A DNA stretch of 64,000 nt from Wyeomyia smithii (taxonomy: Eukaryota; Arthropoda; Insecta; Diptera; Culicidae): assembly GCF_029784165.1 (NCBI RefSeq), contig NC_073696.1, forward strand, positions 6,696,001 through 6,760,000. Reading direction: 5' to 3'. Of this stretch, positions 21,847-32,541 are shown piece by piece. Position 1 is the first letter of the stretch; each line of letters starts with the position of its first letter. Both the position numbers and the translations under genes were made by a program. The notes below the pieces were generated by a model. It was not told the origin of the DNA. It worked only from the letters and a program-made list of their open reading frames with translations, and made no database searches.

Positions 21847-23412
21847 ATGAGCATGAGCATGAGCATGATTAACCGCCTGCGGTTGCTACTCCGTTATTGC
21901 CAGATCAGCTATATTTAGACAGAGAACCAAGGGATGATGCTTGGGACTAACATTCATCCTCAATGTGTAAAAACTGGGAATATGGTATGGGAATATGTTG
22001 ACGTGATACTCGCCATATAGGAAGCCGAGAACACCTCTGCACAGAAATCACTGAGATGTTGGGGAAAATGGTAGGGTTTGCAGCAGAGTTCGTTTTGGTA
22101 AACGATAAACAAATATCGCGCCTACAAGTTTATTATATCCTCCGCGAACGCGCACGCGAGAATACCGGGCCTTTGACTAAATTAAAACAGACTAAAATAT
22201 TTCAACATCTCCTTACGAAGTCATTATGCAACTACCGAAACGTATCTCCGATTGATTTATCTCAGCCTACTACACAATGCTACGAAAGCTAAGGAAGTTG
22301 TATTCACGTTAATGTCTCTCCACTCCTGTCATTTCCTCGTAAAGTAAACCTTTTTATACCGAAAATTATATCGCGTATCTATCTGTAGAAAATACGACCT
22401 CATGGAAGGTATCGACGCGTAGTCTCTAGATTATCGCTCTCCCGGATATCCGGCTTTATGCTTAATAGATCGACTAACGAGGTTCGTCGATTCTTAAAAA
22501 GTGAGTTTTTGATTTGAGACCGATTCAAAGCAAATGTGTGTGTTCCATATCTTGGTGAAATGCAAAATACTATATGACCCGATGTGGACGATTCAAACCA
22601 AAATATCATACGGTTGGAGCCACTCACAAATGTTAAACCACACACACAAAAATATCGAAAGATATATCATTTATGGAACCGAGGTAAGTCAATTGCAAAA
22701 AGAACGTTGTTGGGGCCACGCAAGAGTTTGTGTAAATTTCGAAGGTGTGTTAAATTCTACGATTTTAAACCGGTTTAGACCAACAGGACAGGTACTGCGT
22801 GCTTTGTATCGTATAATATATAATTTATATCTAACACTTGCTCCGTAATCATCTGTGCATCATATACTAAAATCCATCTCAGACACCGTTTTGAACTCTA
22901 AAATGGTGACTTCCGGTTTCTGGAAAACAGCCAAAGATAACTGAATACCATCTAATATGGGGATGTCTGATATCAAACTGATGGCCAGAGGCCAGAAACT
23001 AATTCCACACGCCATTTTGAAACCCAGGTTGACGGCTTCCTTTTCTGGAAATCAGCTGAAAATGACCAAATGTCATCCAATACGGGTATTTTTAGGATCG
23101 ATTTCTAGAATTTTAAAGCTCGGTTGAAGTTTTCGTAACTATTGCCAACAAAGTTGATGAGATTATCGAATTATATTGCGCTGGTAAAATACGATTTGGA
23201 TTTTAAAAACTCAAAGAATCGCATAGGTACTGCTAGTCCATTTTTTTGCTCCAACACAATTAGCAAGCGAAATTCCTCACTAACTCATTACCTTTTTTTG
23301 TTCATTTCGATTTTATGAAAACAGTAACCCCAGCTAATAAACCATTTTCATTGTACTTGGGGAAAGTTTCTTCCAATTTTCTTTCAATGTAAAGATTAAG
23401 GTAGTTACTTTT
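21847..23412 (-). mobile_element. Unidentified noncoding retroposon, copy 1 (23-bp target duplication)
   Basis: Exactly matching 23-bp direct repeats lie at 21824-21846 and 23413-23435. Next to the left repeat is a GAGCAT hexamer array followed by AACCGCCTGCGGTTGC and TACTCCGTTATTGCCAGATC, also found at the left end of two other copies (37412 and 41939). Read on the minus strand, the element ends in a repeated ATGCTC tail, as LINE-type retroposons often do; so the 3' end is at the left. The shared 3' module covers about 430 bp; the 5' part differs and includes a 253-bp-array fragment (22862-23110). No coding capacity is recognised. Confidence 0.7.
22862..23110. repeat. Diverged unit of the 253-bp array
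   Basis: It contains CATCTCAGACACCGTTTTGA, ATGGTGACTTCCGGTTTCTG, AGAGGCCAGAAA and CGCCATTTTGAAACCC in the same order as the array at 15655-16800. It lies inside retroposon copy 1, so a unit of the array was either captured by it or inserted there. Confidence 0.7.
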
Positions 23413-23435
23413 CGGGAGGTGAAGAAAAACCTACC

Positions 23436-24846
23436 GGGCAAAAATGTAGTCCTCGTGTAGCTGCGAACGAATTCCACCAGAGTAAATTGGACCGGCACGA
23501 GTGGCATGAGCAACGCAGTCTATTTTTTTTCTCCCAATCTCTTTTCCTCTTCTGCCATGCTCAAGAAACCAACTGTGAAACGCACCGCAGATAGCTCTGC
23601 AGTGTAAATATTGAGAGATTTCAGATTTCACTGCAGTGCGTTCAGGTAGCTCAACAGATAAAAATTGTTTGTCGCTCTCTTCTAGCATGAGCGTATTGAT
23701 TTGCTCTTTAGTCTGACGGCAGTTATTTTCGCAGTGCAAGATGTGCTCCTGCACTCTAGAGGTTTTCTGAGGGGAAAAGACAAGCATGCTTGCGAGTACT
23801 CGTGGTTTGTTCGGTTGGTACACGGCGAAGAAGAGCGCAGCGAGCAAGGGGGTTAGACCAAGTGAAGCAGGACCTGACAAGCATTGGATGTCCGCGGGAT
23901 TGGAGGAAAGCGGCTAGAAACCGAATTTATAGGAGAAATTTTGTTCATCATGCTATATCTAAATGATGTTACACCAAATAAAGTGAAGGGTATACTGAGA
24001 AGGATGGTTCCAACTTAGTAGCAGCGAGTACCAGCAGCTAACATCAGCAGCGGCAACGGTAGCAGCAGACTGGCGGAATCTGCTTTCAGCTCAAACAAAT
24101 CATTATAATAGTAGAGGGGGGAGATCGTAATCTGCAGCCGTGTCTAGTTTTAAGTGTAAAAACAGTTCTCCACTGTGCCGTTTCCCTGTCGGGGTAGTAA
24201 TGAGAAAAGATCTCCATTTTTCCAATTTTAAATAACCAACAAATTGTCCTTTCAAGGGCAAATCAAACTATTTATAATTATTTTCAATCATCATTGAAGA
24301 TTTAAAATTTTCGCGATGTGTTATCTTAATCCACATGCACTCTCAATGTTAATACTTGTTTGCGTCGGCTAGTGTTTGTTTTATCGCAATGCGCAAATTA
24401 AAATTCGGTAACACTCTCCATGATCACAAAATTTTGAAAATATAAATTACACTTCATTAAAAATGTTGGAACGTCTCATCAGAGACAACTCTATCAGCAT
24501 GAACAGAATTTCGGTGTCTTCCAGCCGCATAGCTGCAATATGCAACACGCGACAGCCAAAATCAGCCCAATGATGCCATATAGTGGTACATTTCTCTTAA
24601 ATATGATAGTAATAAACTGATACGGCTGGCTGCTCTTAGGGCAACAAGACGGAATGATGTTCGAATTTGCTCTTACCCGCTTCTTCGCAGTTTTTCTCGT
24701 AATTAATTTATAGACAAAGCACTCGGAAGAAAAGTAATGTATGCATATTCATAATCGTGTAATAGAAATTTTTTTTTTTGGAATTTAACTCTACTTCCAC
24801 TATTTATTCTATTTACAAAATATTTACGTTGACATGTGTTCTCGTA
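23436..24846. other. Spacer with one histone-like hairpin
   Basis: No protein gene is supported. From about 24020 the sequence is rich in AGCAGC-type words similar to those at 31880-32250, and it includes CCGTGTCTAGTTTTAAGTGT, also seen in related form at 32804 (CCGTGTCTAGTTTCCAATGT). This shows it belongs to the same repeat family as the 30-33 kb region. Confidence 0.5.
24245..24260 (+). other. Histone-type stem-loop (TGTCCT-TTCA-AGGGCA)
   Basis: A 6-bp stem (one G-U pair) with a 4-nt loop and a G-C second pair, the geometry of the replication-dependent histone mRNA 3' end. It is preceded by A-rich sequence and followed by AATCAAAC. A purine-rich GAAGATTT occurs 35 nt downstream, further than in the other copies. 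Function is unproven. Confidence 0.4.
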
Positions 24847-25605
24847 GGAGCATTTGAGCCAAAAAGCTGGCCAAAAGTTCAAGTCGCTCTTTTTTGGTAG
24901 TAATTGGATAGATTTATATCAAAAACGTGTTATTTTCGTATAATCAACACAAAAAAGGTGACATCCATTTAAAACGTCACTCAATATGTAAAATATTACT
25001 TTGAATTCGCTTACTCCATTTTTGTAGTGTCTTTTTACACATGATATAAAACAAAGATTTAGCAATTTTCATATAAATCTTCATTTAATAAAATGGCAAT
25101 AAACTAAAAAAGAGGAACCAGGAGGAAGATTTTTCTTTTCGTATATTTTCAGAAGGCTTTGACCTCTCTGTCAATGAATAAAGCTTCGACGGGACTTGCA
25201 CAGAAGGTTACTAAATCATATAATTAATTTCACAATATTATGAATTTTTCGCGGTCGACTTTCACAATCATTTATTTCGTAAACAATTCATGATTATTTT
25301 ATGCATTTAACGATTTAAATATTGCAAAAATTTTACTTATTATGTAGATTATGTCCTGTGAGAGAGAAAAACTTTTTGACAAAATTTTTCCAATTTTACG
25401 CCACCCGAGCAGTAGCACGTATTTTTTAAACTGACCAATTTACTGTGGAATAACTTTGAAATATAACAGTTTGGTTTATGTGATAAGACACAAATAAGTT
25501 CTGTGATAGCATGAGGGTATGTTTCAACTGAAATCAATTAAAAATAAAGCAAATCGTGTATTTTGTATGTCGGACTTTTGGCCAACTTTTTGGCTCAAAT
25601 ACTCC
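24847..25605. mobile_element. 759-bp MITE with TA target duplication
   Basis: Inverted repeats GGAGYATTTGAGCCAAAAAG and onward (about 32 bp, few mismatches) lie at 24847 and ending at 25605, flanked by TA on both sides (24845-24846, 25606-25607). TA duplications are typical of Tc1/mariner-related and some mosquito MITEs. The interior is AT-rich and noncoding. Confidence 0.72.
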
Positions 25606-25607
25606 TA

Positions 25608-26344
25608 TGTGCATCGAATGGTTAGGCACCAACGATACATTGTGTCCGCGATGGGCGTGGCGAAGCGAGGGGGTGCTGGAGGCGGGGAGGAAACATTGAA
25701 ATGTACCTTGCTGTATGACGAATGACTGGGATTATGACAACTTGTGCTATCCAATGTGGGGACTGATTTCAGTCGAGGCGCGGACAGTGGGTTGATGAAC
25801 GACCAGTTACTTCGCGATACCTGACACCAGGCTTTTTTTCGATAGCTATTAACCGGCACAAACGTTATTTCGAAGTGGGTTTTTTGTTGAAGTTAACACC
25901 GATTGTAACTCGGCAGATTACCTCGTTAGTCGTTCTCTAACGAAAATAGGATCGTTTTTTCGTTTTTTTTTTTAAATTTCAATGCTTTCGATCTATTTTC
26001 GCTTCGCTGCTCCCATCACACGAAGGTCTCTGAAGTATACGGAATATGTGTTGTTGGCTCTCTTGTGAGAGTCTTGTGTAATCTCTGATAAAAAGCATTA
26101 CTGTATCGATCGCAAATGTATCGATCCTTTTCATAGTATCGGAATCGAGAACTCTAGTCGTTTTCACCCTGAGCTCTGGTATTGACGGTTTTTCGCGCAG
26201 TTGGTTTTAAAGTCGGATGTATTTTTTTTAGAAAATGTTAAGTGATGTCAAATTTTTATATGTGATATATATATTTTTTCTTGGTGCTCCACTGTATTGA
26301 ACTTTTTACCAGTTTCCAAATATCGATAAAGGAGTAGCGCACAT
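25608..26344. other. Spacer without recognisable genes
   Basis: No coding or repeat signal can be supported. The stretch at 25660-25700 is GC-rich, but open frames there have no recognisable domain. Confidence 0.4.
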
Positions 26345-26578
26345 CGCACCACCTAATAATCTGTGCTAAATTGGTGGAAAGTGAGTTACAATATACATAA
26401 TTTTTGTTTCATTTATGGTATTATTTATTTTCTTTTCGTCATGCAGGACACTTCTGCAAGATTTGCGAACCCATCATTAATGGAAAGGGACGTCCTGTGT
26501 GTTTCTGCGTCGAGTGTTTCACTCGAAAACAAATTTTCGCCCTGACAGGGACGTCGTTACATCACGCAGAAACAGACT
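26345..26578 (+). CDS. Possible two-exon fragment encoding a Cys-rich peptide (weak)
   Basis: A GT-AG pair could define a 66-bp intron at 26381-26446: donor AAA|GTGAGT and acceptor TTTTCGTCATGCAG|GA after a T-rich tract, a length typical of mosquito introns. Splicing would join the frame reading CAKLVE to RHFCKICEPIINGKGRPVC, followed by FCVECFTRKQIFALTG and a stop at 26576-26578. The pattern CxxC...CxCxxC could bind zinc, as C-terminal Cys clusters of some transposases do. The upstream frame is closed within about 40 nt, so no start is visible; it may be a fragment of a gene or dead element. No family is recognised. Confidence 0.2.
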
Positions 26579-26579
26579 A

Positions 26580-27315
26580 AGTAAGAAAAGAATCCGGCAG
26601 CTACTTTTACTGAAATATTGGCTCTAAGAAAATTGTAGAACCAATTACTACACTCCAAATTTTTCAATTAGAAAAAAATATAATAAAAACAATAAAAAAA
26701 AAGTTGAAGAGGTTGTATATAAGACACGACCGCAGAGGTAACGTAGAATACGACAGCCTGTCTTATGTCAATGTCTTTCTTGGAATAGGTTTGGGAATAC
26801 ACTCAATTGGGGTTAAATAATTTAATAGTCTCTTTGCTCCAAATGACGTTTACCTCTGTAGCCGGCATCGCGGTTCCACTTGCTGCCGTATCCAAAACAA
26901 GAATGAAATTGAATTGTTTTGTGGCTGTCTTTTGTATCTAGTTGCAGTGAGATATCTTAATTTAGGCAGTGGCTACGAAGAGGCTATAGACAAGGGCAAA
27001 TAGTGCATTCTGCATCTATGATATAGCAGTTCAAATAACAGTTTTCTGCATTTTACGATAGCGTAGATAATTTTACAACTGTTTGCAGCAATTAGTAAGA
27101 CTTGCGCGAAAATTATGTGATTCAGGCTCACTAGCTCAGAAATTCTTCAGATAAACTTTGAGGTTAATCGTTTTTGTCAATGCCATTTATTGACAAGTGA
27201 ATATTTTTTCAACATGGCAAATTTTTTATTTAGTTTTGGATGATTTACAGTGATAATTAAATTCTACATGAAGTGATTTATTAGCAATTATGTATTTATG
27301 AAAATTTCAATCGCT
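26580..27315. other. Spacer without recognisable genes
   Basis: AT-rich and noncoding by inspection; nothing further can be supported. Confidence 0.4.
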
Positions 27316-27765
27316 TTACGCTAGCCACACACGCTATATAGCAAGCCACACATGCTATAAACTATATAGCATATATAGCAAGGCACGCACGCTAGCCGCA
27401 CGTTATATAGCAAGCGACACGCGCTATATAGCAAGCCACGTATGCTATATAGCAAGCCACACAAGCTATAGACATGCACATACACGCTATAAACATACAC
27501 ACACGCTATACAGCTAGCCACGCACTCTAGCCACACACTCTATAGAAAGCCACACACGTTAAATAGCAAGCCACACAAGCTATAAACATGCACAGACACG
27601 CTAGACATGCACACAATATATAGCAAACCACGCACGCTATATAGAAAGCCACACGCGCTACAGACATGCATACACGCCATAAACATACACACACGCTAGC
27701 CACACACTTTATATATTAGAGACACACGCAACAGATATTACACACGTTATGTGCACACACCCTGT
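27316..27765. repeat. Minisatellite of degenerate ~19-22-bp units (GCCACACACGCTATATAGCAA type)
   Basis: About twenty degenerate units alternate a CACAC/CACGC part with CTATATAG or CTATAAAC. The self-complementary GCTATATAGC recurs, so single strands could form many small hairpins. A run of open frame on the minus strand (Cys/Tyr/Val-rich) is due to the repeat. Confidence 0.85.
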
Positions 27766-28052
27766 ATAAACATATACATACGCTGGATGATGGTGGCTTC
27801 TCAAACCACCTGGCGGTGCGAGTCTTTTTCAGTTTCGGGTTGTATTCACCCAACGATATTTGAATCGGATTACCGCTGGTGGGGAACCAACTCAGATCGA
27901 AGGGGAGCCGAACTGAAAGAGGTAGAACTGCAGCTAACCACTACCACCGTCGCTGTTGCCCGCTGCTGATCCACTTCGCCTACTGCCATCGGTGCTGATG
28001 TTCGCTGCTGTTGCCTGCAGCTAGTAAACTGTTTCGCTTGAGGAGAAACAGT
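27766..28052. other. Presumed transcribed side of the minus-strand promoter-like module
   Basis: It lies downstream (minus strand) of the CCAAT/TATA pair at 28053-28140. It is rich in GCAACAGCAGCGAAC-like words similar to those downstream of the plus-strand modules at 30.65 and 31.83 kb. No ORF or hairpin of the histone type was found here. Confidence 0.4.
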
Positions 28053-28140
28053 CTCTTATATAACCCGAAGAGTGCATTCCCGGCTAACCAGGTACTCCAT
28101 TCTGTCTTTCTTTTTAGGGAAAGGCAGCAAGCGACCAATC
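28053..28140 (-). promoter_or_regulatory. CCAAT/TATA promoter-like module, minus strand
   Basis: On the minus strand GATTGGTCG (28132-28140) precedes TATATAAGAG (28053-28062) by 69 bp, and ACTGTTTC follows. The plus-strand module at 30564-30652 has the identical two words separated by 70 bp and followed by CCTGTTTC. The conserved spacing between otherwise different sequences argues for a real core promoter architecture. Confidence 0.55.
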
Positions 28141-29009
28141 AAAAGTCGACAATTGCGTTTCGACAATGTTCAACAATTTTCAATATTACAATAGTTTGAA
28201 CAATCAAACTGCCTCAAGGATTTGACATTCGATTGTTGCAAAAATGACAGATATCGGTTGGAAACTGACTGGGTTTAAAACGTTTGAAATTGGACAATTT
28301 TTGTGATGCTCTCGATGTTTTCGGTTTTGAAATTGGATCCCTGTATTGAAATTGGGTCCCTGTTATTGTTGCCGTAAGACGTATTCTACGTCAAAATAAA
28401 TTTCAAAATTTAGTTTCTATTGTTCTGATTTAATCAAACACTTTCCAACATGCATAAAAGTCTTTATGATAAATTTTTCACTAAAATAACGCTCTCGAAA
28501 AAACTGGCAACTTTTGTTCCCGGACTTCGGACCGGACTCCGGACCGGAACCGGAACGAAGCCAATCGGACCGGATCCAAATCGGACCGGAACGAGCTAGT
28601 TCCGCGGACCCAACGTTTTCGTTCCGATGTCGAACACTAATGCGGATGCATCATATAGCAGTTGGGTCTCTTTTGCAATCCTTTAGCGTTTTGGAATTGT
28701 ACGACCAAAATTCAGTAACACAATCGACTACCTTTTATTCAAACTGACCGTTAGTTTTTATTCTCTAACGTAGGGCCAATAATTGACAATGCATAAAGGG
28801 AAACAAGCAAAGAGTGCGAACAGTAAGAAACGTTCGGGAAATGCCACAAAAAATCCAAATCACTGGTCACAGTAGGGTCAATACAAGAAAGCTCTAAAAA
28901 TAAGCAGCACAGCTGTATTTGTATTTGTGGTTTGAGGTAATATTTGCTATTTGCCTTATATCAAAGTCGTTGCCTCCGACTTAAAGACTTGCCATCACTG
29001 CGTGCTATT
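28141..29009. other. Spacer with a short GGACCGGA-rich tract
   Basis: At about 28520-28610 words such as CGGACCGGACTCCGGACCGG and CGGAACGAG repeat irregularly. Outside this nothing is recognised. Confidence 0.45.
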
Positions 29010-29745
29010 AGGGGAGAACCGTACAAGACGCACCAGTTGGGTAAGATGGCCCACGCTATTAATTCCCCAAAATACTTACACATGTGGCTTCTTATGACGA
29101 AATTCATCGCTTTTCTCATAAAACCCCAGCTTCTCTACAGTTCTTAATGAAAAAGTGTGCCATAATGACTAAAATACTCGAAAAACTGTGCAATTGGCTG
29201 TGGCTCTGTCCAACATGTATACAATACAAACATGTAATACAATACAATACAAAAAACTATGGTTCCCCTAGCCTTTACACTTTTGGAGTTTATAATACTA
29301 TGAGTATTTCAAATTATTTCACTAACTTTCATCAACTTTTACCTAAAAACAAACAAAACTAAAATTGGGGCAAAATGCACAATGAAGAGCTAGCAGGAGA
29401 TTGCTTGACAACTGAGAGCATGTTCCATTATTTATGATTTTACTTTCGAGACTTCAAGTGCTTCTGGCTTCGCGTGCTGATATCTGCTAGTGGCATATTA
29501 GCCTACTGCTTTGGAGCATACTGACCTTCGTTGTGGTGCGTTTTGGTCACGGGCTTGTTTGGCGGCAGTGGTAATTTTTACCAAAAAAAGACAATGAAAT
29601 CGCGTATTTTAAATTAAACTTCGTCATGAACATGCAATAAATAGATCCCACAATCTTCCTACTCGTTCAATGTCGCTTTGGAATGATTTGAAGCGCGGTA
29701 ATTCGCGCAAATGCTTAACTGGTGCGTTTTGTACAATCCTCCCCT
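29010..29745. mobile_element. 736-bp inverted-repeat element (MITE-like)
   Basis: Terminal repeats of about 29 bp start AGGGGAG and end with ACGCACCAGTT; the left copy is at 29010-29038 and the inverse ends at 29745. ATT flanks both sides (29007-29009, 29746-29748), a possible 3-bp duplication. The interior has no transposase; an open frame across 29084-29362 is low-complexity in part and unlike any family I know. Confidence 0.65.
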
Positions 29746-30299
29746 ATTCGTCTTCTTCCTTCCTGCAGTTGCTAGAGACGATTTGATAGAAGCGGAAGGT
29801 TTGAAGTTCAGTGCAGAATTTTCTAAAAAGCAAGTAGGTACTTAGTGCAACTTAGACAACTTTAACTATCAAATTGTTACGAAAACTTTAATTTACTGAA
29901 TTTACTGAAGTACGTATTTTACGATTTTTCAAACAAAGGCAGAAAAAATGCGATTTTTCAGAAAAAAATGAAAAAGAGAAACGGGAGAGTTGTGTTATTT
30001 CCTGGAAATAAAACAACATCCATCACTCTGCCACTTCCTTTTTGCGGAACTAGTCGTTATAACCTACAAAATTAAACAAAACTGATAGTGAAGCTTTCGT
30101 TATTTTGACAGTTCTATTTTTCGGAATCTCGGTGAAGGTTTTTTCTTTGGTTCGACGAGATCTCGGTGAAATGATGTCAGGGTTCCGAGATTCGGTATTT
30201 TAGTTTACTGAACTCGGAAATTTGCTGTCTTACGGATATTCTCGGCAAACAAATTTACGGTATTCCGGTAAACTCATTCAGTGTCCGATTTCTCAGTAA
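29746..30299. other. Spacer with TCTCGGTGA/CTCGGAAAT-type short words
   Basis: Between about 30110 and 30300 variants of a TTTCGG-TCTCGGT word recur. No gene is supported. Confidence 0.4.
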
Positions 30300-30660
30300 T
30301 TTTGAAGTAGAATACTTCTCTCAGGAAGTTCGGCTACATAGGGATGTGAAATGAAAATCTAAAACCGAAAAAAGTGAAAAATATGTCCAATTTCAAATGC
30401 TAATAAATCGGTTAGTATTCGATGGATTACCTTCGTTCTTGCAGCAATAGATTGGAAAATCTTCTAAGATTCTTCCCGAAATAAGATAATTGTAATTTTA
30501 TTATTCACACTATTGTACTATTGAAAATAGTCAAGCCTTGTCAGAACGAAAAATTCGACCTCTGATTGGTCGTTACATGCTTGCTTCCCAAGCACGGTCG
30601 ACAGGATCATATACCTTGCAATTGAAAACATGCTATTTGGCCTATATAAGAGCCTGTTTC
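30300..30660 (+). repeat. Direct repeat unit 1 carrying a promoter-like module
   Basis: A block from TTTTGAAGTAGAATACTTC through TTTGGCCTATATAAGAGC is repeated with modest divergence at 32969-33317. Similarity covers the whole stretch, including the CCAAT and TATA words near its 3' end. This is the start of a complex of noncoding repeats that runs to about 33.7 kb. Confidence 0.75.
30564..30652 (+). promoter_or_regulatory. CCAAT/TATA promoter-like module, plus strand
   Basis: GATTGGTCG (30564-30572) is followed after 70 bp by TATATAAGAG (30643-30652), then CCTGTTTCAGCCGGAGCC. The latter stretch recurs with small changes after the TATA word at 31820, which suggests a shared transcribed leader. 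The first hairpin of the histone type lies about 210 bp downstream. Confidence 0.55.
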
Positions 30661-30861
30661 AGCCGGAGCCGCTCATAATAGTTCTAGACAGCGACAACAG
30701 CAGTCGTCCTTCCTTAGCAGCAGCACTAGCCCTGTGGTTGGTCACCACGTCTCAGGAGCAGGGCGGTTTTTCTCAACGTGTGTCGCCAGACTACCATTAT
30801 TCCCCCACTGTCAGGGCAACATGAAGATTGCCATCAGGAAATCCAATTTTGGAAATCATAA

Positions 30862-30877
30862 TGCCTTTTTCAAGGCA
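30862..30877 (+). other. Histone-type stem-loop (TGCCTT-TTTC-AAGGCA)
   Basis: A perfect 6-bp stem, a UUUC loop (the metazoan histone loop), and a G-C second base pair. AATAAATAAG follows directly and the purine-rich GAAAGTTAATA starts 15 nt after the stem, where a histone downstream element would lie. No histone coding sequence precedes it. Confidence 0.45.
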
Positions 30878-31082
30878 AATAAATAAGCCATTGAAAGTTA
30901 ATAATTTTTGTCAACGCAAGCAAGCACTCTGTGTTGCATCCTAGCAATTTAAATTTGTCGCACCCGTCTAATTTACTGAATGTGAAATAGCTTCCACAGT
31001 GCATGTTGTCCGTTTATCTCAATTCCCCCAATGTTAGGGCAGCTCAAAGGTTGTAATTAGCAACCGATTTTGAACAGCAAAA

Positions 31083-31098
31083 TGCTTTTTTGAAGGCA
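31083..31098 (+). other. Histone-type stem-loop (TGCTTT-TTTG-AAGGCA)
   Basis: A 6-bp stem with one G-U pair and a 4-nt loop, preceded by AGCAAAA and followed by AATAAAAAAAATTGAAGGTTAA; the purine-rich word starts 13 nt after the stem. It lies 221 bp from the previous hairpin, each in a unit that begins with a TTCCCCCA-type motif (about 30802 and 31022). Confidence 0.45.
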
Positions 31099-31819
31099 AA
31101 TAAAAAAAATTGAAGGTTAATAGTTTTCTGGCATCAACACATGCAGACATTCTGTGCGGGATGCAATCAAATTCTGTTGTAGTTGTCTAATTTTTACTTT
31201 ATTTAGTAAACTCCCCACTGTAGGGGCAGCGCAAACGCTGCGATCAGCATAACCGACATTGATAACAAACTGCCCTGTTAGAACGCATTTACAAAAGCAG
31301 TTAGTTCGACTATGCAGAGCTAATATGAAGACGATTCAATCAATCAGCGTAAACAGAATTTCGTCGTCTCCCAGCTGACAAGTTTTCACATGATGCAACA
31401 CGCAACAGCGAGCAAACGAAATCGCTTGATGTTACAAACCGCAATAAAATACGGGTTAAAACCGTTGCGTGTGTGAGAGCACCATCGGTGTTTATTCGCT
31501 GGATACACTATCTACTGTCTACTGAACGCAATAATCTGCTTACATGCGACACGGGGACGGGAACATTTTCTTCAACGAAGCTGCGCAACACGACACAAAA
31601 CATGTTATTTTGTTACTTCAATGAGAGTGCTATCGGTCCGGTTCGACAAAAAATCATTTTTGTGCATCCGTGCTACGAAACTGAGGAAAAACTTTAGAAA
31701 CTGAAAAAAGAGGTGGAGCTTATCAAATGATCGCTCTGAACCAGAATGAAATCACACATATTTTTCAAGTTATATCATTCCACCACGTACGTAAAATAAT
31801 TAATTCCTATTTTCATCCT

Positions 31820-31829
31820 TATATAAGAG
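31820..31829 (+). promoter_or_regulatory. TATA-like module with leader (partial)
   Basis: TATATAAGAG followed by CCTGTTTTAGTCGAAGCCGC matches the leader after 30652. The upstream CCAAT word is missing here, so this is a partial copy. Confidence 0.45.
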
Positions 31830-31919
31830 CCTGTTTTAGTCGAAGCCGCTCATAGTAGTTCTGAACAGCGACGACAGCAGTCCTCCCTTAGCAGCAGCGG
31901 GAGCGAGCAGTGGGTACCA

Positions 31920-32135
31920 TCGATAGCGGAGCGGCCACAACTGTGGCATGGCTGCGAATAAGCGTAGCAGTTTCAGCGGATCTCACCATCGATAGCAGCA
32001 GGGCCAGCAGATGCAGGTACAGCGGATACCAATGGCGGCCACAACTGTGGCATGGCTACGGATAGCGTTGCAGTTGCTCAGCAGTTGGGCCAGCGTATAG
32101 CGGCCACAACTGTGGCATGGCTATGCATAGCGTAG
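31920..32135 (+). repeat. Short tandem array with CCACAACTGTGGCATGGCT core
   Basis: The 19-mer occurs at 31935, 32039 and 32104, each followed by a similar GCGTAGCAGTT-type tail. Spacings of 104 and 65 bp indicate irregular tandem duplication. The CCACA-AC-TGTGG core is nearly self-complementary. Confidence 0.7.
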
Positions 32136-32283
32136 CTGTTGCAGTGGGTATATCAGCATCGATAGTAGCAGGGTCAGCTGATGCAACGACACTCCTTCAC
32201 TAAAATGCTGTTTCAGTGTGGTAGCGGGAAGCATCAGCAGCAGGCTTGCATGAAGTGAATACATCAACCAGCAACTTTCTCTA

Positions 32284-32431
32284 AGGCCTCTGCCATAGTA
32301 GACGCGAAAAGAGGCGCGAACCGATTCGCTCGGCCGTAGGTTGATGTACAGCTCTACTGATGGCTGTACATTAACCTACAGCTGAGCGAATCGGTTCGCG
32401 TCGCTTTTCGCGTCTATTATGGCAGAGGCCT
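32284..32431. repeat. 148-bp near-perfect palindrome (foldback/MITE)
   Basis: The ends are AGGCCTCTGCCATA and the arms, about 65-70 bp each, are complementary with few mismatches around a short centre near CTACTGATGG. The transcript would form one long hairpin. The size and isolation suggest a solo-hairpin MITE; a small-RNA precursor is an alternative. A palindrome of similar design is at 33496-33656. Confidence 0.75.
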
Positions 32432-32525
32432 AATGGGAAAGTTGTATCAGTTTGTTCAGAAGAATATTATTGTCGGTAATATTACAGAGATGCGATTGCG
32501 TAAATCCGATTTTGAATTGAACAAT

Positions 32526-32541
32526 TGTTCTTTTGAGAACA
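32526..32541 (+). other. Histone-type stem-loop (TGTTCT-TTTG-AGAACA)
   Basis: A perfect 6-bp stem with a 4-nt loop; AATAACACAC follows and the purine-rich GAAGAGTTAATAG begins 16 nt after the stem. GAAGAG is the closest of the set to a histone downstream element. Confidence 0.45.

Noticed and set aside
23431..23880. 149-residue minus-strand frame with a hydrophobic N-terminus
   Set aside because: No recognised domain, no supporting signals, and part of it is the right target duplication of the retroposon.
27316..27765. Possible CRISPR-like array
   Set aside because: Units are degenerate with no constant repeat and unique spacers, and the context is a eukaryotic genome.
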